A stretch of DNA of 5,992 nucleotides, taken from an uncultured Collinsella sp. Lineage in GTDB: Bacteria; Actinomycetota; Coriobacteriia; Coriobacteriales; Coriobacteriaceae. Position numbers and translations under genes: made by a program. The stretch spans positions 1 to 5,992 of the forward strand of contig CAUASQ010000099.1 of NCBI GenBank assembly GCA_958431945.1, read 5' to 3'. This document shows positions 1 to 4,882 of this stretch, one piece after another (the stretch's first letter is position 1; every line of letters begins with the position of its first letter). The notes below the pieces were generated by a model. It was not told the origin of the DNA. It did not search any database and worked only from the letters and a program-made list of their open reading frames with translations.

Positions 1-2
1 CT

Positions 3-127
3 GGGAGGGACGAGGGCTTAGTTCCCCAATCTTTCCGCAGGGGGCAAAAAGCCTCGCCGCACGAAGTGCGCAGCGAGGCTTTTTGCATGCCCGAGGACGA
101 TTGGGGAACTAAGCCCTCGTCCCTCCC
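3..127. repeat. Nested long inverted repeat (28-bp perfect arms) around a terminator hairpin
   Basis: The left arm at 3-30 is the exact reverse complement of the right arm at 100-127, with 28 of 28 bases pairing. Between the arms lie 13-nt spacers on each side (31-43 and 87-99), partly able to pair (GGG 40-42 with CCC 90-92), and an inner hairpin at 44-86. As RNA on either strand it would fold into one long rod of about 125 nt. Position 2/128 breaks the pairing. The left flank is only two bases long, so a target-site duplication cannot be tested. It could be a long composite terminator, a palindromic dispersed repeat (MITE or REP-like), or an RNase III-type processing site. The pairing is certain; the role is not. 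Confidence 0.9.
44..86. terminator. Bidirectional intrinsic terminator downstream of the aldolase gene
   Basis: GCAAAAAGCCTCGC (44-57) pairs perfectly with GCGAGGCTTTTTGC (73-86). Inside, CGCAC (58-62) pairs with GTGCG (66-70), leaving a GAA loop and a 2-nt bulge (71-72). The GC-rich stem is bordered by five A on one side and five T on the other, so it can act as a Rho-independent terminator on both strands. It lies 75 bp beyond the aldolase stop codon. On the plus strand it could also end a gene lying left of the window. Confidence 0.8.
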
Positions 128-160
128 CGGGATATGTAGCGAGTCGAAGTACCCTTGCTG

Positions 161-1018
161 TTACTCTGCTTTGCCCACAGAGTTGAGGTTGGTCATGCGG
201 ATCTTAACCAGCTCGGTGATCTCGCGCATGCCTTCCTTGGCCGGCTTCTTGGGGTCGAAGCAGGCGGGGTTCTCGGCCATGTAGGCCATGAAGCCCTTGG
301 TGTAGGCCTGACGCAGCTCGGTGGCGTAGTTAACCTTGCAGATGCCGTTCTTCACAGCCTCGGCAACCTGCTCATCGGGCACACCGGAGGTGCCGTGCAG
401 AACCAGCGGCACGTCGACGGCGTCGCGAATGGCCTTGACCACGGACTGCTCGATGTGCGGATCGCTCGTGTACACACCGTGGCTGGTGCCAACGCCAATT
501 GCAAGGGAGGTGCAGCCGGTACGCTCGACGAACTCCTTGGCCTCGGCCGGATCGGTGTAGGGGCTCTCGCCCTCAACCGCAGGACCGTCGTCCTCCTTGC
601 CGCCAACCTTACCGAGCTCGGCCTCGACGGGCACGCCCATGGCGCGGCCAGCGTCAGCGACGGACTTGGTCAGGGCGATGTTGTCCTCGAAAGACTCGTG
701 CGAACCGTCGATCATGACAGAGGTGTAGCCAGTGCGGAAAGCCTGCATGCAGCGGTCATAGCAATCGCCGTGATCGAGGTGCAGAGCAACGGGCACGGAA
801 GCGCGCTCGGCGGCAGCCTTGACCATGCCGTAGAAGTAGTCCAGACCAGCGGTCTTGATGGTGCCCGGGGTGGTCTGCATGATGACGGGGGACTTGGTCT
901 CCTCGGCAGCGGCCAGAACGGCCATAACAAACTCGAGGTTCTCGACGTTGAACGCGCCGACGGCGTAGTGACCGGCCTGAGCGTCCTTGAGCATCTTTTC
1001 GGTGGTAACAAGTGCCAT
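161..1018 (-). CDS. fba: Class II (zinc-dependent) fructose/tagatose-bisphosphate aldolase
   Basis: This cytoplasmic enzyme cleaves a ketose 1,6-bisphosphate to dihydroxyacetone phosphate and glyceraldehyde 3-phosphate. The product is 285 aa, the usual size for the short class II aldolases (B. subtilis FbaA, E. coli GatY/KbaY). Visible active-site elements are HLDHG (80-84) with catalytic Asp82 and zinc ligand His83, VEAELG (131-136) with Glu134, GTSHG (177-181) with zinc ligand His180, LHGTSG (207-212) with zinc ligand His208, and the phosphate-binding segment KVNYATELR (228-236). The start at 1018 was chosen because the MALVTTEKML N-terminus is typical and an AGGAG lies 9 nt upstream; an in-frame extension to 1159 lacks family similarity. 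The spacing 82/83/180/208 and the GTSHG and LHGTSGVPDE segments look GatY/KbaY-like, so fructose versus tagatose bisphosphate preference is open. It is divergent from a DeoR regulator and ends before a strong terminator. Confidence 0.95.
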   Translation of the reverse strand: MALVTTEKMLKDAQAGHYAVGAFNVENLEFVMAVLAAAEETKSPVIMQTTPGTIKTAGLDYFYGMVKAAAERASVPVALHLDHGDCYDRCMQAFRTGYTSVMIDGSHESFEDNIALTKSVADAGRAMGVPVEAELGKVGGKEDDGPAVEGESPYTDPAEAKEFVERTGCTSLAIGVGTSHGVYTSDPHIEQSVVKAIRDAVDVPLVLHGTSGVPDEQVAEAVKNGICKVNYATELRQAYTKGFMAYMAENPACFDPKKPAKEGMREITELVKIRMTNLNSVGKAE

Positions 1019-1027
1019 GAGCGTTTG

Positions 1028-1032
1028 CTCCT
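1028..1032 (-). promoter_or_regulatory. Ribosome binding site of the aldolase gene
   Basis: On the minus strand AGGAG within GAGGGAGAGGAGC stands 9 nt before the ATG at 1018. This supports the 285-aa start over the longer open frame that begins at 1159. Confidence 0.8.
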
Positions 1033-1103
1033 CTCCCTCGCCCGCATCTGGACATCGGGCGTAGTTGTTCACAAGGCGTTTTACCTTGCGTTTTACTGCG
1101 CTC

Positions 1104-1109
1104 ATTGTA
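1104..1109 (-). promoter_or_regulatory. Candidate -10 element for the aldolase gene
   Basis: On the minus strand TACAAT (5 of 6 to TATAAT) lies 85 nt before the start codon. No good -35 hexamer is seen at 16-18 bp spacing; the region there contains the palindrome GCACGTGC instead, which could suggest an activator-dependent promoter. This call is weak. Confidence 0.3.
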
Positions 1110-1224
1110 TGAAATTCAGCGTCTTTGCACGTGCGAGATATTGAGCCCATGCAGGTCAATACCGTCGTTTTTGAAAAGTAAACGGAAGGAATTGGAGCCG
1201 AGTGGGCGTGTTCGATATTGAATT

Positions 1225-1253
1225 TTGGGCGTTGAGCGTCTTTCTTTTATAGA
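1225..1253 (+). promoter_or_regulatory. Candidate promoter of the DeoR-family regulator gene
   Basis: TTGGGC (1225-1230), a 17-bp spacer and TATAGA (1248-1253) form a moderate sigma-70-type promoter. Transcription would start near 1260, giving a leader of about 90 nt that contains the GAAA repeats. This would fit autoregulation, but the match is only moderate. Confidence 0.35.
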
Positions 1254-1285
1254 AAAGATAAGTAATCGAAAGGTGTTTTCTTACT

Positions 1286-1306
1286 CAAAAAGAAACTGAA
1301 CGAAAA
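1286..1306 (-). promoter_or_regulatory. Candidate DeoR-family operator (TTTC repeats)
   Basis: On the minus strand this stretch reads TTTTCGTTCAGTTTCTTTTT followed by G. It has two TTTC blocks exactly 10 bp apart (GAAA at 1292-1295 and 1302-1305 on the plus strand). Further GAAA elements occur at 1252-1255 and 1268-1271. Tandem TTTC or GAAA blocks about one helical turn apart resemble the operators described for AgaR-type DeoR-family repressors. The position between the aldolase and the DeoR gene supports the call, but the composition is simple and chance is possible. Confidence 0.4.
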
Positions 1307-1352
1307 TAGAGTCAACACAATTCCTGCAAATTTAGCCGAGAATGGAACAGAC

Positions 1353-2156
1353 ATGACCCAAGCTACCAACCGTGCTTTTGCCGACGAACGCCGCGCCGCC
1401 ATCATGGAAATGCTCGAGCACAACGCCTCGGTGCAGGTAGCAGAAATCGCCCAGACCTTTGGCGTGTCCTCCGTTACCGCCCGTGCTGACCTAGACGCGC
1501 TCGCCGAAGCAGGCAAGCTGCGCCGCACGCATGGCGGCGCCGTATCGCTCCACAAACGCCTAACCGTCTCCACGCAGGATCGCCGCATCAACGTCAATGT
1601 CGCCGCCAAACAGGCCATCGCGCAAAGCGCCATCGAGTTCGTCAATGACGGCGACACCCTGCTCGTCGACTCAGGCACCACGGCGCTCGAGTTCGTCCGG
1701 CTCCTCGATCAGCGCGACGGCATCACCGTTATCACGGCCGACATTACCATCGCCGATTACATCGACGAAAGCATGCCCTCGGTCGATGTCGTCATGCTGG
1801 GCGGGGCGCTGCGCAAAGGTCATCGCTATCTGTACGGCCCGCTCACTATGCAAGCGCTCCAAATGGTCCACGCCGATCTTGCCGTCATGTGCCCTGGAGC
1901 TTTTGTTCCCGGCTGCGGCTTTACGACCGACTTTCCGCAGATGGCCGAGACCAAAGCGGCTATGGTCGGTGCCGCCCGTCAAAGCGTCGCCCTTATGGAC
2001 GCCAGCAAGGTTAACGGACGCGGCATGTACCGCTTTGCCGAGCTGACCGATGTCGACACCATCGTGATGGACCGTGATCCCGATGGCGCCGTCGCCACCT
2101 CAATCGCCGAGACCGTCGACGACGCCCGCCCAAATCTCGTCATCGCCGGCGCTTAA
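1353..2156 (+). CDS. DeoR-family sugar-phosphate-responsive transcriptional regulator
   Basis: The product is 267 aa, typical of the family. Residues 11-65 form the N-terminal winged helix-turn-helix, with helices around ERRAAIMEMLEH, VQVAEIAQTFGVS and SVTARADLDALAEAGK, then the wing LRRTHGGAV. Residues 85-240 form the DeoRC sensor domain, with DSGTTALEF (106-114), VVMLGGALRKG (146-156), the GFTTDF segment (189-194), ETK (199-201) and DASKVNGRG (216-224). These domains usually bind a sugar phosphate that releases DNA. The segment CPGAFVPGCG (180-189) departs from the more usual DG-containing loop. The ribosome site is poor (GGAA at 1344-1347, 5 nt from ATG). The aldolase gene is divergent, which suggests that it is the target, but the effector cannot be read from sequence. 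Confidence 0.92.
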   Translation: MTQATNRAFADERRAAIMEMLEHNASVQVAEIAQTFGVSSVTARADLDALAEAGKLRRTHGGAVSLHKRLTVSTQDRRINVNVAAKQAIAQSAIEFVNDGDTLLVDSGTTALEFVRLLDQRDGITVITADITIADYIDESMPSVDVVMLGGALRKGHRYLYGPLTMQALQMVHADLAVMCPGAFVPGCGFTTDFPQMAETKAAMVGAARQSVALMDASKVNGRGMYRFAELTDVDTIVMDRDPDGAVATSIAETVDDARPNLVIAGA

Positions 2157-2159
2157 ACA

Positions 2160-2200
2160 AAAACCACCACAAAGGTGCCTGTCCCCTTTGTGGTGGTTTT
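2160..2200. terminator. Bidirectional terminator between convergent DeoR and fprA genes
   Basis: AAAACCACCACAAAGG (2160-2175) pairs perfectly over 16 bp with CCTTTGTGGTGGTTTT (2185-2200), with a 9-nt loop TGCCTGTCC. The A-rich start and T-rich end supply a U tract on both strands. It begins 3 bp after the DeoR stop and lies 22 bp past the fprA stop, so it can serve both genes. Confidence 0.9.
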
Positions 2201-2222
2201 GCTCGTTAAAAGCGAAATATCG

Positions 2223-3383
2223 CTACTTGGACAGCTCGTCGGCGAGGGCCTCGATCTGAGCGCGCGAGGCTTCGTTGAGCGAGCCCAGCACAGTCACCTT
2301 GTTCTGCGTCAGGGTGATGTCCTTCATACCCTCGAGCTCCTTGGTCATAATCTTGGCCGCTGCAGGCGCCCAGGAACCGGCCTCGACGAGTGCCACCGTA
2401 CGGTTCTGATAGGCGTGCTCGGCAAGCGTGTGGATAAAGGTGCTCATGAACGGGAAGATCTCGCCCTGATAGGTGATGGAGGCGAGCACCAGACGGTCAT
2501 AGCGGAACGCATCCTCAACGGCCTCGGCCATATCATCGCGAGCCAGGTCAAAGACGGAGACCTTCTGGCCGCGGGCCTCGAGAGCAGATGCGAGCTCCTC
2601 GACGGCAGCTTTCAGGTGCCCATACACGCTCGCATAGGCAATCGTGATGCCCTCGTCTTCGGGCTGATAGCTCGACCAGGTGTTATAGGTGTCGAGGTAG
2701 TAGCCCAGGTTCTCGGTCAGCACGGGGCCGTGGAGCGGGCAGATAATCTGAATGTCCAGATCGGTGGCCTTCTTGAGCACGGCCTGCACGAACTTGCCGA
2801 ACTTACCGACGATGCCAAAGTAGTAGCGGCGAGCCTCACAAGCCCAACCCTCGGGATCCTCGATGTCGTTGGCGCCAAACTTGCCAAAGCCGTCGGCACT
2901 AAAGAGCACCTTGTCGGTAGACTCGTAGGAGAAAATCACCTCGGGCCAGTGAACGTTGGGGGCGCCGATAAAGGTCAGGCTGTGGCCGCCCAGGTCGAGC
3001 ACATCGCCCTCTTTGACGACCATCTTGCGCTCGGGGTAGTCGGTACCAAAGTAGTTGACCATCATGCGGAAGGCGCCCATGCTGGCCACAATCTGTGCCT
3101 GGGGATAGCGCTCCATAAAGGCGGCGATACCGGCGGAGTGATCGGGCTCCATGTGATGGACGACCAGGTAGTCGGGCGTACGGCCGTCGAGCGCGGCCTC
3201 GAGGTTGCCGAGCCATTCGTCGACAAAGCCAGCGTCAACCGAATCGGCGACAGCGATTTTATCGCCCAAGATAACGTAGCTGTTGTATGCCATACCGTTC
3301 TCGGACACATCGTACTGGCCCTCGAACAGGTCAATGTCGTGATCGTCGACACCGATGTAGCGGATATCTTTGGTGATCTCCAT
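2223..3383 (-). CDS. fprA: Class A flavodiiron protein (FprA, O2/NO reductase)
   Basis: Flavodiiron proteins reduce O2 to water and/or NO to N2O in the cytoplasm, protecting anaerobes. The product is 386 aa, the length of a simple class A protein without a fused rubredoxin or flavin reductase. Residues 1-245 form the metallo-beta-lactamase-like domain. All diiron ligand positions are present: HHMEPDH gives His77, Glu79, Asp81 and the conserved His82, then His145 (NVHWPE), Asp164 (SADGFG) and His218 (CPLHGP). Residues 246-386 form the flavodoxin domain, with the FMN phosphate loop ASVYGH (251-256) and ASITYQGEIFPF (301-312). The start at 3383 has AGGAGG 9 nt upstream; a longer frame to 3446 is not used. 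No rubredoxin or reductase partner lies in the window. Function is confident; substrate preference is not. Confidence 0.96.
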   Translation of the reverse strand: MEITKDIRYIGVDDHDIDLFEGQYDVSENGMAYNSYVILGDKIAVADSVDAGFVDEWLGNLEAALDGRTPDYLVVHHMEPDHSAGIAAFMERYPQAQIVASMGAFRMMVNYFGTDYPERKMVVKEGDVLDLGGHSLTFIGAPNVHWPEVIFSYESTDKVLFSADGFGKFGANDIEDPEGWACEARRYYFGIVGKFGKFVQAVLKKATDLDIQIICPLHGPVLTENLGYYLDTYNTWSSYQPEDEGITIAYASVYGHLKAAVEELASALEARGQKVSVFDLARDDMAEAVEDAFRYDRLVLASITYQGEIFPFMSTFIHTLAEHAYQNRTVALVEAGSWAPAAAKIMTKELEGMKDITLTQNKVTVLGSLNEASRAQIEALADELSK

Positions 3384-3392
3384 CAGGCAAAG

Positions 3393-3398
3393 CCTCCT
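3393..3398 (-). promoter_or_regulatory. Ribosome binding site of fprA
   Basis: A full AGGAGG stands 9 nt before the ATG at 3383 on the minus strand. It fixes the start of fprA and rules out the 21-residue longer reading. Confidence 0.88.
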
Positions 3399-3420
3399 AG
3401 ATAGACAAAAGAACCCGTCT

Positions 3421-3429
3421 ATCATAACA
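3421..3429 (-). promoter_or_regulatory. Extended -10 promoter of fprA
   Basis: On the minus strand TGTTATGAT is an extended -10 element (TG, one base, then TATGAT, 5 of 6 to consensus). No recognisable -35 hexamer is present. Transcription would start near 3414, giving a leader of about 30 nt with the AGGAGG site. The same nine bases form the galK promoter candidate at 4756-4764. Confidence 0.55.
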
Positions 3430-3481
3430 CTCGTCTTCATAGCCACGGCTATCCGTCAGCATCCTTACCGATTGTAATTGA

Positions 3482-3497
3482 GGCGGAATATACCGCC
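3482..3497 (-). terminator. Weak hairpin after the LacI gene (terminator or operator)
   Basis: GGCGG and CCGCC enclose a 6-nt AT-rich loop; the whole 16 bp is a palindrome with one mismatched pair per half. It lies 15 bp past the LacI-family stop codon. No U tract follows, only TCAATTACAAT, so termination would be inefficient. It also lies about 60 bp upstream of the fprA -10 and might be a regulator site instead. Confidence 0.3.
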
Positions 3498-3512
3498 GTT
3501 TACCTGCACAAA

Positions 3513-4544
3513 TTATGCGCGCGGTATCGCCGTGCTATGTCGAATGATGAGTTGGCCGGGAATACGAATGGCAACGGTTTTACCCGCCGTACCCGCCTCG
3601 GGAACCGCATGCTCAAACACCTCGCGTCCGCGCTGATGTAGATCGAATCGCACGGTCGTGAGCTCGTTGTGTGCGACAAAATCATCGAGCGAATCGTCGA
3701 CGCCCACCACGCTTACGTCCTCGGGCACGCGCAGACCGCTATCGCGCAGCGCGGCAATCGCGCCATTTGCCATCTGGTCGTTTGCCGCGTAAATCGCCGT
3801 CATGGTGCGGTCGTGCTCGGCCAGATATCTGCCGGCCTCGTAACCGCTGTTGGCAGACCAGTCTCCCTCGAGCGGCGCCTGCGGCTGAATGTGTTTACGC
3901 TCGAGTGCATCCTGCCAGCCAGCGCGACGAAATTGCTCGTCGACCGAGAACGACGGGCCGCCAATATAGCGAATCTGCTCGTGCCCCAGCTCAAACAGGT
4001 GATCCATAAGCAAGAGCGAGCAGCCGTAATGGTCGGAATCGACCGTGGTCACCCGCGGGTGCGCATACATGGTAACGATGACCGTGCCAATGCCCGGCAG
4101 TGGATCAAACGTCTCAAAATCGGGCGCCATGCGGCTCATGCCGATGATGATGCCGTCCACCGGCAATGCGGCCATACGACGCGTGGCCTCGGCAAGCGAG
4201 AATTCCTCGGTCTTGGACATCTCGACCAGCGTGATGGCGCAATTATGCTCGCGAGCAGCGCTGGCGATGCCATCGATCATTGAGAGGTTGCCAAACTTGG
4301 TGACATCGTTGACGCACAGGCCGACCGAATGGTAACGGCCGTCGCGCAGCGAGCGACCAGCATAACTCGGACGAAAGCCGAGCTCTTGCATAGCGGCCTG
4401 CACGCGCTGGCGCGTCTGCTCGTTAACGTTGGGCAAGCCGTTGGCGACGCGCGAAACCGTCTGCTGCGAAACGCCAGCAGCGCGGGCGACGTCGGCCATG
4501 GAGACCGGACGCGTACCTGTATCGTTGGACGGGCGCCTTGCCAC
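3513..4544 (-). CDS. LacI/GalR-family transcriptional regulator
   Basis: The product is 343 aa, the usual size of GalR-type members without the C-terminal tetramerisation helix of E. coli LacI. Residues 15-36 form the helix-turn-helix (SMADVARAAGVSQQTVSRVANG). The hinge region is near 58-67 (FRPSYAGRSL). From about residue 72 comes a periplasmic-binding-protein-like sensor domain, with VDGIIIGMSR (129-138), VDSDHYG (168-174), HEQIRYIGGP (188-197), IYAANDQMANGAIAAL (251-266) and VVGVDDSLDDF (279-289). The start is GTG, with GAAGGTG placed about 6 nt upstream. It is divergent from galK with three matching operator-like sites between, so it is probably a galactose-responsive repressor of galK and of itself. 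The ligand is inferred from context only. Confidence 0.94.
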   Translation of the reverse strand: MARRPSNDTGTRPVSMADVARAAGVSQQTVSRVANGLPNVNEQTRQRVQAAMQELGFRPSYAGRSLRDGRYHSVGLCVNDVTKFGNLSMIDGIASAAREHNCAITLVEMSKTEEFSLAEATRRMAALPVDGIIIGMSRMAPDFETFDPLPGIGTVIVTMYAHPRVTTVDSDHYGCSLLLMDHLFELGHEQIRYIGGPSFSVDEQFRRAGWQDALERKHIQPQAPLEGDWSANSGYEAGRYLAEHDRTMTAIYAANDQMANGAIAALRDSGLRVPEDVSVVGVDDSLDDFVAHNELTTVRFDLHQRGREVFEHAVPEAGTAGKTVAIRIPGQLIIRHSTAIPRA

Positions 4545-4549
4545 AGGAT

Positions 4550-4556
4550 CACCTTC
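4550..4556 (-). promoter_or_regulatory. Ribosome binding site of the LacI-family gene
   Basis: On the minus strand GAAGGTG precedes the GTG start at 4544 with about 5-7 nt spacing. The only nearby in-frame ATG is at residue 16, at the start of the helix-turn-helix, and would cut off the N-terminal tail, so the GTG is preferred. Confidence 0.65.
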
Positions 4557-4637
4557 ACCCTTGCGAGATCTGAATAGCGTGAATGCCGGCCCGGGCAGAA
4601 ATACATCCCGCGCCGAGGCCCGCTATCGTCGGACGCA

Positions 4638-4651
4638 TGTTAACGTACTCT
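4638..4651 (+). promoter_or_regulatory. LacI-type operator O1
   Basis: TGTTAACGTACTCT differs from site O3 by one base in 14. The central CG and TG at the left end fit LacI/GalR-family operators. It lies in the predicted leader of the LacI gene, downstream of the TATAAA at 4678-4683, where binding would block its transcription. Confidence 0.7.
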
Positions 4652-4677
4652 ACTTTTTCTATCTGCATCTCTTCTGC

Positions 4678-4683
4678 TTTATA
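4678..4683 (-). promoter_or_regulatory. Candidate -10 element of the LacI-family gene
   Basis: On the minus strand TATAAA (5 of 6) is followed about 30 bp further on by operator O1. The -35 candidate 17 bp upstream, TGAACG (4701-4706), is poor. The leader would be about 125 nt. Confidence 0.35.
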
Positions 4684-4755
4684 AGTCCATACGGCAGTAC
4701 CGTTCACGGCTGTATTTCTACCGATTACCAGATTCTCAAAAAGTGACAAGCGATG

Positions 4756-4764
4756 TGTTATGAT
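4756..4764 (+). promoter_or_regulatory. Extended -10 promoter of galK
   Basis: TGTTATGAT is an extended -10 element. A -35 hexamer is not recognisable (TCAAAA at 17-bp spacing). The start of transcription would fall near 4771, inside operator O2, giving a leader of about 112 nt. Confidence 0.5.
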
Positions 4765-4774
4765 TACGTTAACA
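4761..4774 (-). promoter_or_regulatory. LacI-type operator O2, overlapping the galK promoter
   Basis: On the minus strand this reads TGTTAACGTAATCA, a 14-bp pseudo-palindrome around CG with TG...CA ends, the general LacI/GalR/CcpA pattern. It shares four bases with the galK -10 hexamer and covers the predicted transcription start, the standard place for a repressor site. With four more bases (to 4757) it matches O3 at 17 of 18 positions. Confidence 0.75.
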
Positions 4775-4824
4775 TAGCCCGTAACGTGCGGTATCGTGAA
4801 CACTTGGTTCATGCCGCTTCAAGT

Positions 4825-4838
4825 TGTTAACGTACTCA
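4825..4838 (+). promoter_or_regulatory. LacI-type operator O3
   Basis: TGTTAACGTACTCA lies in the galK leader, 45 bp before the start codon. It shares its first 13 bases exactly with O1. The next four bases, TAAC, continue the similarity to O2. The CG centres of O2 and O3 are 64 bp apart, close to six helical turns. Confidence 0.72.
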
Positions 4839-4867
4839 TAACGACGCAAAACCCACCCGTGCGCGCC

Positions 4868-4877
4868 AAGGAAAGGA
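4868..4877 (+). promoter_or_regulatory. Ribosome binding site of galK
   Basis: AAGGAAAGGA ends 5 nt before the ATG at 4883. It offers two overlapping purine-rich cores (AAGGA 10 nt away, AAGGA 5 nt away), supporting this start. Confidence 0.7.
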
Positions 4878-4882
4878 CCCCC

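Larger units (their letters stand above)
1019..1352. other. Divergent intergenic region between aldolase and DeoR genes
   Basis: This 334-bp stretch carries no credible gene; open frames crossing it are extensions of neighbours or shadows. It is clearly more AT-rich at 1200-1340 than the flanking genes. It holds a possible minus-strand promoter near 1104-1109, a possible plus-strand promoter at 1225-1253, the 8-bp palindrome GCACGTGC (1127-1134), and a run of GAAA/TTTC elements between 1241 and 1306. No convincing riboswitch or small RNA was seen. Confidence 0.6.
4545..4882. other. Divergent lacI-galK control region
   Basis: This 338-bp stretch has no credible gene. The part next to the LacI gene (4545-4636) is GC-rich with short self-complementary runs (GCCCGGGC; ATAGCG 4574-4579 with CGCTAT 4621-4626). 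The part at 4640-4800 is AT-rich and holds promoter candidates for both directions. Three near-identical LacI-type operator sites are spread through it. The last 40 bp hold the galK ribosome site. Confidence 0.75.

Noticed and set aside
3..127. Inverted repeats as a phase-variable promoter switch
   Set aside because: No promoter-like sequence lies between the arms, and the enclosed hairpin is nearly the same after inversion, so flipping would change little. Kept only as a minor alternative.
66..284. 72-codon plus-strand frame starting in the terminator
   Set aside because: It runs through the hairpin and the aldolase 3' end in antisense and has no ribosome site.
155..1144. 329-codon open frame on the plus strand, opposite the aldolase gene
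   Set aside because: It lies antisense to a clear enzyme gene. Its product is rich in Gly, Leu, Val and His with no family features, as expected from the reverse complement of GC-biased codons.
2175..3404. 409-codon open frame on the plus strand, opposite fprA
   Set aside because: It is antisense to a flavodiiron gene with all metal ligands, starts inside the terminator hairpin and has no recognisable domain. It is a codon-bias shadow.
3384..3512. LacI gene and fprA as one operon
   Set aside because: They share a strand, but the 129-bp gap contains an extended -10 promoter and a strong ribosome site for fprA, so separate transcription is more likely; some read-through cannot be excluded.
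4421..4428. CGTTAACG within the LacI coding region as a fourth operator
   Set aside because: Only the central 8 bases match the operator set; the outer half-site differs at all key positions, and the bases are explained by the Val-Asn codons of the conserved NVNEQT segment.
4555..4812. 85-codon minus-strand frame covering the lacI-galK control region
   Set aside because: It overlaps the promoter and operator sites, lacks a ribosome site and shows no protein-like pattern.
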